7,674 nt of DNA from Rhodoferax sp. (GTDB lineage: Bacteria > Pseudomonadota > Gammaproteobacteria > Burkholderiales > Burkholderiaceae_C): the NCBI GenBank assembly GCA_021731215.1, contig JAKFXU010000456.1, forward strand, positions 1-7,674, read 5' to 3'. Positions 1 to 6,863 of this stretch are shown piece after piece; the first letter of the stretch is position 1, and each line of letters begins with the position of its first letter. Made by a program: the position numbers and the translations under genes. Under the pieces are notes generated by a model, which was given only the letters and a program-made list of their open reading frames with translations, had not been told where the DNA came from and made no database searches.

Positions 1-1
1 G

Positions 2-805
2 GACAATCGCCGCGGTGCGGTCGAGTTGTTCGCGCAACCGGCAGCGGCGCTAGCGGCGATCCTGGCGGCGGCGGGCGACAGGCCCTCGGCGGTCGATCGC
101 GGTTGGGCCGCGGCAGTGCGCAAGAGGCATCTGGAACGGGTCGAACAACTGCGGCAGTCGATGCGCGACGCGGCACCGGATGCACAAGGCCGAATGCATC
201 CGAACCGCCTGCTCGCGACGCTGCAGGCGCACATGGCGCGCGACGCGGTGCTGGTGGCCGATGGGGGCGACTTTCTCAGCTTCGCGCGCGTCGGTCTGTC
301 GGCCTCGAGCTACCTGGATCCCGGCTCGCTGGGCTGCATCGGTGTCGGTACGGCGTTCGGCGTGGCGGCGAGCCTGGCTTATCCGGGGCGACAAGTGGTC
401 GTCGCCACCGGTGACGGCGCCTTCGGCTTCAACGCGATGGAGATCGACACCGCCGTGCGACATGAGGCCAAGCTGCTGATCGTCGTTGCCAACAACGGCG
501 CCTGGCAGATCGAGGTCACCGACCAGACCGAGCGCTTCGGCAAGGTGGTCGGCACTCGCCTGCAGTTTGCCGATCACGCCGCGATGGCCCGGGCTTTCGG
601 TATGCACGCGCAACGGGTGGAACGCATCGAAGACCTCGACGCGGCCATCGTTACAGCGCTGCAGCACCTGCCGGCGCTGCTGGATGTCGTGGTCAGCACG
701 CAAGCGCGGTCGTCCGACAGTCGGTCAGGCCTGGCCTGGGTTCCGGATCTTCAGGCCATCGAAGCCTGGGACGTGGCCGAACGCGGGTGGCGAGCGCAAG
801 CATAA
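2..805 (+). CDS. Thiamine-diphosphate-dependent enzyme, acetolactate synthase-like, C-terminal part (5' end outside window)
   Basis: The reading frame is open from base 2, so the gene enters from the left. The TTG at 26 is an internal codon, not the start. The visible 267 residues carry the C-terminal ThDP-binding domain: the diagnostic motif begins GDGAFGFNAMEID (bases 410 onward) and closes with NN about 27 residues later (VVANNGAW), which holds Mg2+ and the cofactor diphosphate. Before it lies a DGGDFLSFAR segment typical of acetolactate synthase-like and 2-hydroxyacyl lyase/decarboxylase relatives. Such enzymes make or cleave bonds next to a keto group in the cytoplasm. The substrate cannot be read here because the N-terminal part with the catalytic glutamate is missing. 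Family placement is secure. Annotation as a true biosynthetic acetolactate synthase is doubtful, because the neighbours (a gamma-CA-like protein and a GntR regulator) suggest catabolism rather than branched-chain amino acid synthesis. Confidence 0.88.
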   Translation, partial: DNRRGAVELFAQPAAALAAILAAAGDRPSAVDRGWAAAVRKRHLERVEQLRQSMRDAAPDAQGRMHPNRLLATLQAHMARDAVLVADGGDFLSFARVGLSASSYLDPGSLGCIGVGTAFGVAASLAYPGRQVVVATGDGAFGFNAMEIDTAVRHEAKLLIVVANNGAWQIEVTDQTERFGKVVGTRLQFADHAAMARAFGMHAQRVERIEDLDAAIVTALQHLPALLDVVVSTQARSSDSRSGLAWVPDLQAIEAWDVAERGWRAQA

Positions 806-865
806 TGTGAAGCGCAGACAACACCTCTCGATGCGCGCGCGAATTTGCTTCTCGGTCAGCAGGGC

Positions 866-887
866 GAATCAGTGCTCCATCTGATTC
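866..887 (+). repeat. Small inverted repeat between the ThDP enzyme and the gamma-CA-like gene
   Basis: GAATCAG (866-872) and CTGATTC (881-887) are perfect 7-bp arms around an 8-base loop. It lies in the 158-base gap between the two genes. No T-run follows, so it is not a clear intrinsic terminator. It could be an operator, for instance for the GntR protein two genes on, but nothing in the sequence proves that. Confidence 0.25.
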
Positions 888-963
888 AGTTAGATTGCAA
901 AAATTCGCGTCAAATGAATGTGAAAGCGTGGATTGCCGTGCGAACACCTTTCCAAAACACACC

Positions 964-2076
964 ATGAAATTGCTCCAAAATTCTCCGTTCGTACTGGCCT
1001 ACGAGGGCGTTCATCCTACGCTGAAGGGGCCGGTTCGCCGCAGCGAGCCAGGCAGCGCGGTCCTTGGCCGGGTGACACTGGGCGGCCAGGCCGTGCTGGA
1101 GCCATTTGCCGTGCTGCGCGGCGACGGGCATGTCGTCAACGTCGGCGAGGAGTTGCACCTCGGCCTGCACAGCACCGTCCATATTTCTCACGCGCTCTAC
1201 GGTGCGACGCTCGGCGAGCGCGTCAGCGTTGGGGCCAACTCCGTGGTGCATGCCTGCACGGTGGGCGACGACTGCGTGATCCAGGATGGCGTATCGGTGC
1301 TGGACGGCGCCATGATCGGGAACGGCAGCGTGGTCGCCGCCGGCTCAGTGGTCTTCCCGAGGAGCATATTGCCCCCCGGTCACTGGTGTGAAGGCTCACC
1401 CGCAGTGCCGCTCCGGCCTGTAGACACCGTTGAATTGAACGCGCTGCACGCATGTATACGAGCGGATGCGCGAGTTGGCTCTCTGGCGGCGACGCCCCGA
1501 TCCTCCCACTCGAGCGTGACCCGCGGCGACAAGTGCGGCTACGTAGCGGCAACCGTGACTGGCATAGGCGAGATCCGCATGGACGCGGGCAGTAGCCTTT
1601 GGTTCGGCTGCGTCATTGAGGCCGCCGACCTCGGCGTGACGATCGCGACTGGCAGCAACATACAGGACAACACCGTGCTGCGGTCCAGCGAGCGGGCCGT
1701 GACCATCGGGAAAAACAGCACGATCGGGCACAACGTACTGCTGCATGACTGCGTCATTGGTGCGCGAGTCCTGGTCGGAATGGGCAGTACGCTGGCGCCT
1801 GGCACGATCGTCCGGGACAACGTGCTGGTTGCCGCTGGCTCCAGTACTGCTCGGGGCCAAGTACTTGACAGCGGCTGGTTGTGGGCCGGCCGCCCGGCCC
1901 GTCCCATATCCCGTCTGGACCAACGCATGGGTGGGCTGATCGAACAATCTGCCGCCATCTATCGCGAGTACGCATTGGAGTTCGCAGTCAACCAGGCTGC
2001 TGCGTTGCGCGCTATGGCCGCTGGCTGGCAGAAGGACCGGATCGGTCTTGGACTGAAAAATCTCCCGCTTGCATGA
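964..2076 (+). CDS. Tandem two-domain gamma-carbonic-anhydrase-like hexapeptide-repeat protein
   Basis: The protein has 370 residues, about twice the roughly 170-200 of ordinary gamma-carbonic anhydrase (gamma-CA), YrdA or PaaY proteins. It consists of two left-handed beta-helix domains in a row, about residues 27-150 and 186-315, followed by an alpha-helical tail (about 318-360) like the C-terminal helix of the family. Domain 1 keeps the RGD motif (52-54) and histidines H73 and H96, but has A91 where the GHN histidine is expected. Domain 2 keeps NIQDN (232-236), H256 and H261 (IGHNVLLHDC) and VGMGS, but has R240 in place of the first zinc histidine and lacks RGD. Neither domain has a full zinc triad. 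The ATG at 964 is chosen because the family homology begins there. It has no clear Shine-Dalgarno, and in-frame TTG 895 and GTG 925 remain possible. The gene stands between a ThDP enzyme and a GntR regulator on the same strand. Enzymatic activity (carbonic anhydrase, thioesterase-like or none) cannot be decided. Confidence 0.85.
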   Translation: MKLLQNSPFVLAYEGVHPTLKGPVRRSEPGSAVLGRVTLGGQAVLEPFAVLRGDGHVVNVGEELHLGLHSTVHISHALYGATLGERVSVGANSVVHACTVGDDCVIQDGVSVLDGAMIGNGSVVAAGSVVFPRSILPPGHWCEGSPAVPLRPVDTVELNALHACIRADARVGSLAATPRSSHSSVTRGDKCGYVAATVTGIGEIRMDAGSSLWFGCVIEAADLGVTIATGSNIQDNTVLRSSERAVTIGKNSTIGHNVLLHDCVIGARVLVGMGSTLAPGTIVRDNVLVAAGSSTARGQVLDSGWLWAGRPARPISRLDQRMGGLIEQSAAIYREYALEFAVNQAAALRAMAAGWQKDRIGLGLKNLPLA

Positions 2077-2130
2077 AGCATTGTGAGTGGTCGATCATCT
2101 ACGGAAACCTTCCGTGGACTTTGTTTGCAC

Positions 2131-2134
2131 AGGA
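2131..2134 (+). promoter_or_regulatory. Ribosome binding site of the GntR-family gene
   Basis: AGGA stands five bases before the ATG at 2140. This supports that start over the upstream in-frame GTG at 2083, which has no comparable site. Confidence 0.5.
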
Positions 2135-2139
2135 TTGAT

Positions 2140-2856
2140 ATGCTTTTTGACCCCATCACATCTCAAGTACAAGACAGTTATCTCAAGATCAACATTCCCC
2201 AGGCGACACCGTCACTGTATGAACAGGTCTATGCGTCGATCCTGGAGGCAATTTGCGGAGGTGTCCTGCGCCCGGGCGATCGGATCAACCAGGACGAACT
2301 CGCCGCAAGGCTGAACGTTTCACGGCAACCGGTGACGCAAGCACTGACGGTGCTCAGGTCCCAGGATTTTGTGCAGGACGCTGGCCGTCGCGGTCTTGTG
2401 GTGACGCCATTGCGAAAGAGCTTCTTCGAATCGCTGTACGAACTGCGCGAGTCGCTCGACCCCATGGCGGCCAAGCTAGCGGCCCGAAACAATGCCAAGC
2501 TCTCGCGCGACAGCGGACATGCGTTGCTTGAACGCGGGCGTGCTGCCGTTCAGGATGGATCCGTAGCAGCCCTCACCAGCGCAGACATGGCATTTCACAT
2601 GTGGGTCTACCAGGCCGCCGGCAATCCACTGCTCACCGAGACGCTACGTTTGTATTGGCATCACCTGCGTCGCGCGATGATTGCGGTGGTCGAACCGTCG
2701 CAAGATCGTGACCGCGTATGGGACGAACACGACCGCATCCTGGAGGCTGTGCTGAGCGGCAATCAGCAACAGGCCGAAAAACTCTCATTGCTGCATATTC
2801 AGGAGGCGGCTCAGCGAGTCATGCAAAGACTCCCGGAATCGACCCCGCGCAGGTAG
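2140..2856 (+). CDS. GntR-family transcriptional regulator, FCD (FadR) subfamily
   Basis: The 238-residue protein has an N-terminal winged helix-turn-helix (about residues 24-90), including the typical PSLYEQVYASILEAI helix, the GVLRPGDRINQDELAARLNVSR recognition region (split here as GVLRPGDRI and NQDELAARLNVSR) and a GRRGLVVTPL wing. The C-terminal all-helical FCD ligand domain (about 97-225) carries D149, H153 (DMAFH), H197 (DEHDRI) and H219 (LLHIQ), the Asp/three-His set that binds a metal and often a carboxylate effector in FCD proteins. The length is normal for the subfamily. It begins 63 bases after the gamma-CA-like gene on the same strand, so it may be co-transcribed with it and the ThDP enzyme and act as the local regulator, typically a repressor relieved by a pathway metabolite. 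The effector and target sites are unknown; ald downstream is a possible but unproven target. Confidence 0.93.
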   Translation: MLFDPITSQVQDSYLKINIPQATPSLYEQVYASILEAICGGVLRPGDRINQDELAARLNVSRQPVTQALTVLRSQDFVQDAGRRGLVVTPLRKSFFESLYELRESLDPMAAKLAARNNAKLSRDSGHALLERGRAAVQDGSVAALTSADMAFHMWVYQAAGNPLLTETLRLYWHHLRRAMIAVVEPSQDRDRVWDEHDRILEAVLSGNQQQAEKLSLLHIQEAAQRVMQRLPESTPRR

Positions 2857-3023
2857 CTGCCGCGCGCCGGGCAATACCGCCCAGCGCCGCGAGGCTGAAG
2901 CGGTCACGCATGGCGGAATTTCATTAGCCGCAAGAATGACGTGGCGAAAAGACTGATTTCTATTTCCATGGCGGGCGTCTTGCCACACACTGCGTCCTTT
3001 CACAGCCACACCCGGAGAACAGC

Positions 3024-4139
3024 ATGCTGATCGGACTACCCAAGGAAATCAAGAACAACGAGTTTCGCGTCGGCCTGACCCCGGCCAGCGTGCGCGAACT
3101 GAGCGCGCATGGCCACTCGGTGCTGGTGCAAAGCGGTGCCGGCGCCGACATTGGTCTGACCGACGAGCAATACCTGGCGGCCGGCGCCACGCTGACCGCA
3201 GACGCGAAAGATGTGTTTGCCAGGGCCGCGATGATCGTCAAGGTCAAGGAGCCGCAGCCGCAGGAATGCGCCATGCTGCGCCCGGGCCAGATTCTGTACA
3301 CCTACCTGCACCTGGCACCCGACCCGGAGCAGACTGCCGCGCTGATCAAATCAGGCGCCGTCTGCATTGCCTACGAGACCATCACCGGAGCCGGTGGCGG
3401 TCTGCCGCTGCTGGCACCCATGAGCGAAGTGGCGGGTCGCATGGCGGTGCAGGCCGGTGCGGCGCACCTGGAAAAATCCAAGGGTGGCATGGGCATTCTG
3501 CTGGGCGGCGTGCCCGGCGTTGCCGCAGCTCACGTGGTGATCATTGGCGCCGGCGTGGTGGGCACCCACGCGCTGCAAATGGCGGTCGGCATGGGGGCTC
3601 GGGTGACGGTGCTGGACAAGAGCGTGGACCGCCTGCGCCAGCTTGACCTGGTGTTTGGCAACCGCATCAGCACGATCTACTCCAATGCGCAGAGCGTGGA
3701 AGACGCGGTGCTCGATGCCGAGCTGGTCATCGGCGGCGTGCTGATTCCGGGCGCAGCCGCACCCAAGCTGGTGACACGCAGCATGATCTCGCGCATGAAA
3801 AAAGGCGCGGTGGTGGTGGATGTGGCCATCGACCAGGGTGGTTGCTTCGAGACCTCGCATGCCACCACGCACGCCGAGCCGACCTACGTGGTGGACGGTG
3901 TGGTGCACTACTGCGTCGCCAACATGCCCGGCGCGGTGGCGCGCACCTCCACCTTTGCCCTCAACAATGCCACCATTGGCCACGCCGTGGCGCTGGCCGA
4001 CAAGGGCTGGCAACAGGCACTCAAGGACAACGCGCACCTGAAAAATGGCTTGAACGTGGCCAACGGCCAGGTCACCTACGAAGCGGTCGCGCGCGACCTG
4101 GGCTACCCCTACGTCAACGCCGATACGCTGCTGGGCTAG
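3024..4139 (+). CDS. ald: Alanine dehydrogenase (NAD+), EC 1.4.1.1
   Basis: The enzyme interconverts L-alanine and pyruvate plus ammonia using NAD+/NADH in the cytoplasm, and usually serves alanine catabolism. The 371 residues equal the normal family length. Catalytic and substrate residues fall at the positions known for the family: R15 (NNEFRVG), K75 (KVKEP), H96 (YLHLAPD) and D270 (VAIDQGG). The Rossmann fold has the GAGVVG loop (176-181) and an acidic D198 at the end of the next strand, as expected for NAD preference. The GGAG at 3014-3017, seven bases before the ATG, supports the start. It is separated from the GntR gene by 167 bases with no promoter I can call, and is followed by the Mn riboswitch, so it is probably its own transcription unit. 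Nothing in the sequence looks damaged. Confidence 0.97.
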   Translation: MLIGLPKEIKNNEFRVGLTPASVRELSAHGHSVLVQSGAGADIGLTDEQYLAAGATLTADAKDVFARAAMIVKVKEPQPQECAMLRPGQILYTYLHLAPDPEQTAALIKSGAVCIAYETITGAGGGLPLLAPMSEVAGRMAVQAGAAHLEKSKGGMGILLGGVPGVAAAHVVIIGAGVVGTHALQMAVGMGARVTVLDKSVDRLRQLDLVFGNRISTIYSNAQSVEDAVLDAELVIGGVLIPGAAAPKLVTRSMISRMKKGAVVVDVAIDQGGCFETSHATTHAEPTYVVDGVVHYCVANMPGAVARTSTFALNNATIGHAVALADKGWQQALKDNAHLKNGLNVANGQVTYEAVARDLGYPYVNADTLLG

Positions 4140-4260
4140 GGCGTCGGCCTGACATCAGGCAGCAGAAAAACAGCTTCAATCATCTGGAAATTTGTAGCCA
4201 TTTTTTGAATGTGTCGAAGCCCGCCAAGGCGTGGTTGACGCGGCGCTGAACTGCTAAACT

Positions 4261-4420
4261 GCGCCGGTCACTGGGGAGTAGTCGCCTTTCATCTGCTTGA
4301 GAGGGCTTGCATCAACACACTTGATCGGTCGATCATGGTGCAAGCGGTTTTCAACTTGGCAAGACCTTTGACCGCGCAACTTCGGAACAGGCCGGGAGGG
4401 GCGCGGTCAAATGTTTTTTG
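4261..4420 (+). promoter_or_regulatory. yybP-ykoY family manganese riboswitch with expression platform
   Basis: The 5' leader of the UPF0016 gene holds the hallmark GGGGAGTAG (4273-4281), a later CATCAACACACT segment and GCAAGACCTTTG (4359-4370), the conserved pieces of the Mn2+-sensing yybP-ykoY aptamer. Internal pairing fits: gcttgca (4305-4311) pairs with tgcaagc (4339-4345), with a nested tgatcg/cgatca hairpin. The closing stem P1 pairs gcgccggtc (4261-4269) with gaccgcgc (4370-4377), leaving one bulged C. That same 3' strand is also the left arm of the terminator at 4367-4411, so the two structures exclude each other. The model is that Mn2+ stabilises P1, blocks the terminator and lets the exporter gene be transcribed, as for other ON switches of this class. 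The identification rests on remembered consensus, not a covariance search. Confidence 0.9.
4367..4419 (+). terminator. Riboswitch-controlled intrinsic terminator
   Basis: TTTGACCGCGC (4367-4377) and GCGCGGTCAAA (4401-4411) are perfect 11-bp inverted arms around a 23-base loop, followed by TG and six T (4414-4419). It lies wholly before the GTG at 4440, as an attenuator should. Its left arm overlaps the aptamer's P1 3' strand. Confidence 0.8.
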
Positions 4421-4439
4421 TCCGGCCCTGGAACTCAAT

Positions 4440-5015
4440 GTGGAAGCTCTTTTTATCTCAACCGGGGTGGTCGCGCTGGCGGAAATCGGCGACAAAACCC
4501 AGTTGCTCGCCTTCATCCTGGCGGCGCGTTTCAAAAAACCCTGGCCCATCATCGCCGGCATCCTGTGCGCCACGCTGATCAACCACGGCCTGGCCGGTGC
4601 CCTGGGCGCCTGGATTACCGCCGTGGTGAGTCCCGAGGCCATGCGCTGGGCGCTCGGCCTGTCCTTCATCGGCATGGCGATCTGGACCCTGATCCCCGAC
4701 AAGATCGAGGAAGAAGAAGCCCAGGTGGCCAAACACCTCGGCGTCTTCGGTGCCACCTTCATCACCTTCTTTCTGGCCGAGATGGGCGACAAGACGCAGA
4801 TCGCCACGGTGGCGCTGGCCGCCCACTATGGCGCGCCGCTGCTGGTCGTCATCGGCACCACGCTGGGCATGCTGGTGGCCGATGTGCCGGCCGTTTTTGT
4901 CGGCAACCGCTTCGCGGCCAAGATCCCGATGAAACTGGTGCACAGCATCGCGGCCGCCATTTTTGCCTTGATGGGCTTGCTGACGCTGCTCAAGGTCGAA
5001 AAGTTGCTGCAATAG
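4440..5015 (+). CDS. UPF0016/GDT1 (TMEM165) family manganese exporter, MneA-like
   Basis: The 191-residue, strongly hydrophobic inner-membrane protein has the two family signature motifs in inverted halves: EIGDKT (residues 15-20) and EMGDKT (114-119). These acidic residues form the cation path in the family. About six membrane segments are split three and three around a charged loop near residues 86-99 (PDKIEEEEAQ). Bacterial members such as MneA of Vibrio cholerae export Mn2+. The riboswitch directly upstream independently points to manganese. The start is GTG 4440, since the protein then begins MEALFISTGVVALAEIGDKT as relatives do. An in-frame ATG at 4335 sits inside the aptamer and would translate it, so it is rejected. 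The ATG at 4438 is out of frame. Shine-Dalgarno is weak (GGA at 4430-4432). The Mn2+ role is inferred from family and riboswitch. Confidence 0.94.
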   Translation: MEALFISTGVVALAEIGDKTQLLAFILAARFKKPWPIIAGILCATLINHGLAGALGAWITAVVSPEAMRWALGLSFIGMAIWTLIPDKIEEEEAQVAKHLGVFGATFITFFLAEMGDKTQIATVALAAHYGAPLLVVIGTTLGMLVADVPAVFVGNRFAAKIPMKLVHSIAAAIFALMGLLTLLKVEKLLQ

Positions 5016-5029
5016 AGGTCAGCGGGCCA

Positions 5030-5630
5030 TCAGCGCAAGGCGTGCGCGCTACCCGCTTGCGTCAGGCCGGGCGCGATCGTGGCCGCCATCCAGCGCTGCA
5101 AATCCCGCCACATGCGCCGGATCTCCGCATCAAACGGCGTCTTGAGCGCATGGAGCAGTTCCACCGTGACCACGGCATGCCCTGGTGCACGCCGCCGTAG
5201 TTGCCCAGGGAGCCCAGGGAAATACCGACCTGATCCAGATAAAGGCGCCCCAGGCGACTCGGTGGCGCCAGCGGCTCATCAAAGTCCAGCACGCCGTAGG
5301 GCGCATGAATGCTGACGATCAGATCGGGCTTGAAGCGCTGCATTTGCGCCTGCAGGAACTTCGACTCGGGCTCGCTCAGCGCCGGGCGGCTCAGCAGCCC
5401 ATCCGGATTGAGGGCCGGAATGAACAGCCATCGGGGTGGATGTCACGCGTGTAAATAGCGCGCCCCTTGACGCTGCTGGCCGCGTTGGCCTGCAGCTTGG
5501 CATCCGCGCACAGGGTCCGCGATACATTCGGCAAGCTGGCATGAAAATCGGCGCAAGGCCCCGATGCAGCAGCACTGGTCGCTATGAATACTGCAGCAAC
5601 CGTGGGCAGCAGGGGAGGGAAAATGCGCAT
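5030..5630 (-). pseudogene. Decayed M14-family zinc carboxypeptidase (murein peptide amidase MpaA-like)
   Basis: Reading the minus strand from ATG 5630 gives a signal peptide (MRIFPPLLPTVAAVFIATSAAAS) followed by a normal-looking N-terminus to GRAIYTRDIHP. Near 5430-5436 the frame shifts into LFIPALNPDGLLS. Near 5385-5393 it runs directly into RPALSEPESKF, then IVSIHAPYGVLDFDEP and GSLGNYGGVHQGMP. At about 5176-5180 one G is missing from what would be a VVTVELL stretch (with the active-site glutamate of the family); after this shift the frame continues to a stop at 5030-5032. Compared with the family, the segment bearing the HGDE zinc motif and the later N-R-N motif are absent, so this is an inactive remnant and not a sequencing slip alone. 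Intact members act on peptidoglycan peptides or other amides in the periplasm. It converges on the Mn exporter with a 14-base gap. Confidence 0.85.
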
Positions 5631-5705
5631 CGCATGATTTTATTCGCGGCACCGGCCGGGCGGGCCCGCGCAGGCGAGCCCGCCAATATCGGGTAAATTG
5701 CGGCC

Positions 5706-6224
5706 ATGTCTTTGTCTGCTGTCGATGCCCGGGCGCAAGCCCCCAATTTTTCCAAATCCGAGTTTCGCGCCGCACTGGGCATGTTTGCCACCGGTGTCAC
5801 GATCGTGACCGCCCGCACCGCCGAGGGCAAACTGGTCGGGCTCACCGCCAACTCGTTCAACTCCGTCTCGCTCAGCCCACCGCTGGTGCTGTGGAGCCTG
5901 TCCCGCGCCGCCGCCTCCCTGAGCGCCTTCAGCACCGGCTCGCACTATGCCATCAACATCCTGGGGGCGGACCAGCAAAACCTGGCCCGGCGCTTTGCCG
6001 CCAAGGACGTCGACCGTTTTGCCGACGTGGCGTTTATCGAGGGGACCGCAGGCGCGCCGCTGCTGGCGGGGGCTGCGGCTTCGTTCGAGTGCTTCAACCG
6101 CAGCCGCTATGAAGAAGGCGACCATGTTATTTTTATTGGCGAAGTCGAGCGCTGCGCCTACCAGCCCGGCGCATCCCCCCTGTTGTTTCACGGCGGCAAG
6201 TTCTACACCGAGCACCCTTTGTAG
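5706..6224 (+). CDS. Flavin reductase family protein (FMN-binding split barrel)
   Basis: The 172-residue cytoplasmic protein has the usual length and the conserved motifs in order: FATGVTIVTA (27-36), GLTANSFNSVSLSPPL (45-60, flavin phosphate binding), GDHVIFIGEV (138-147; the GDH motif is linked to NAD(P)H use) and PLLFHGGKF (158-166). Family members reduce FMN or FAD with NAD(P)H, often as the small component of a two-component monooxygenase (HpaC-like). No oxygenase partner lies in the window, so the partner and physiological role are unknown. It is divergent from the peptidase remnant with 75 bases between their starts. The ATG at 5706 has only a weak GGG upstream, but the family motifs fit the length. 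The short N-terminal extension of about 15 residues is not diagnostic. Insertion-sequence debris begins 31 bases after its stop. Confidence 0.94.
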   Translation: MSLSAVDARAQAPNFSKSEFRAALGMFATGVTIVTARTAEGKLVGLTANSFNSVSLSPPLVLWSLSRAAASLSAFSTGSHYAINILGADQQNLARRFAAKDVDRFADVAFIEGTAGAPLLAGAAASFECFNRSRYEEGDHVIFIGEVERCAYQPGASPLLFHGGKFYTEHPL

Positions 6225-6255
6225 CACGGCGGTCGCAGCGCCTTGGCGACATTGA

Positions 6256-6270
6256 GGATGCTCCGAATAA
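6256..6270 (+). repeat. Candidate outer terminal repeat of the IS5-family remnant
   Basis: GGATGCTCCGAATAA resembles the known IS5 end GGAAGGTGCGAATAA (11 of 15 identical). It sits on the side where the 3' end of the element is expected, about 140 bases beyond the transposase stop. The flanking TTGA (6252-6255) is where a short target duplication would stand. The second copy is lost, so the boundary is an inference. Confidence 0.45.
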
Positions 6271-6410
6271 CCCATCGCCAATTGGAGCAGCGGGGTAATC
6301 TTTTCAAATAGTGGAATTTCACCAGCAATCTCCCGAAATCCCGCCATTTTTGCTGCTCTTTCGGGCAGTTTTCACCCTTTGCAGGGCACTTGCCCTGTTT
6401 GCGGGCGCAC

Positions 6411-6863
6411 TCATGCCACGGCTCCCATCAATTTGCTGCGCACCATCCACAAATTGGACAGCGCAAACAGCGTAAAGAACTGGGCCGTGTTCTTCTTCAA
6501 GCCGCGGTAGCGCACCTTCACAAATCCAAACTGGCGCTTGACCACCCGAAACGGGTGTTCCACTTTGGCCCGGATGCCCGCCTTTAACTTTTCCGCCTTG
6601 TCAATCATGGCGTCGGCCTCAACGGCTTTGTCCAGCGCTTTGCGCTTGCCCGGGCGCATGGCTACATGCCAGGTGACATCGGGCTTGGCGTCTGGGCGCT
6701 TTTCAATTCCCTGGTAGCCCGCGTCTCCAAAGGCAACCGTCTGCTGACCATGCAGCAAGGTGTTGCCTTCGGCGATATCACTCACATGGCCGGAGGTGCC
6801 GCGCACCGTGTGCACCAGTCCAGAATCTGCATCGACGCCAATGTGGGACTTCATGCCAAAGTG
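6411..6863 (-). pseudogene. IS5-family DDE transposase, C-terminal half only
   Basis: From HFGMKSHIGVDADSG onward the minus-strand frame follows an IS5-type transposase to its natural stop (ends MGAVA). Present are the second catalytic aspartate (FGDAGYQG) and the E-(6)-K signature (KVEHPFRVVKRQFGF, with E in KVEHP and K seven residues later), followed by the family's FALSNLWM end. The first catalytic aspartate, the DNA-binding N-terminus and the start are missing, leaving about 150 of roughly 300 residues or more. It is therefore inactive. An open frame continues to 6947, but the sequence upstream of 6863 belongs to a different gene read in another frame. Confidence 0.85.

Larger units (their letters stand above)
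6256..6863 (-). mobile_element. IS5-family insertion sequence remnant (one end plus 3' half)
   Basis: The block runs from a candidate outer end at 6256 through the transposase C-terminal half and stops abruptly at about 6863, where homology to the IS5 transposase ends inside the gene. The 5' half of the element, including the other terminal repeat, is missing: no inverse match to ggatgctccgaataa is visible between 6864 and 7360. It cannot move on its own. Confidence 0.7.

Noticed and set aside
895..963. TTG 895 as start of the gamma-CA-like protein
   Set aside because: The added 23 residues (e.g. ANTFPKHT) do not resemble the family's N-terminus; ATG 964 fits better, though it lacks a clear ribosome site.
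1396..1947. 183-residue minus-strand frame
   Set aside because: Antisense shadow of the gamma-CA-like gene, with no motif and no independent start signal.
2083..2139. GTG 2083 as start of the GntR regulator
   Set aside because: It would begin 6 bases after the preceding stop without a ribosome site, while ATG 2140 has AGGA at a good distance and fits usual length.
3351..4037. 228-residue open frame on the minus strand
   Set aside because: It lies entirely inside ald, is histidine-rich in the way antisense frames of high-GC genes are, and shows no family motif.
4147..4160. gcctga...tcaggc hairpin after ald as an intrinsic terminator
   Set aside because: The loop is only two to four bases, the stem is short and an A-rich rather than T-rich stretch follows.
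4235..4260. ttgacg / taaact as a promoter for the riboswitch transcript
   Set aside because: The spacing is 14 bases, too short, and the resulting start would fall inside the P1 5' strand at 4261-4269.
5640..6347. 235-residue open frame on the minus strand
   Set aside because: It overlaps the whole flavin reductase gene antisense and starts inside the IS end; no recognisable domain and no ribosome site.
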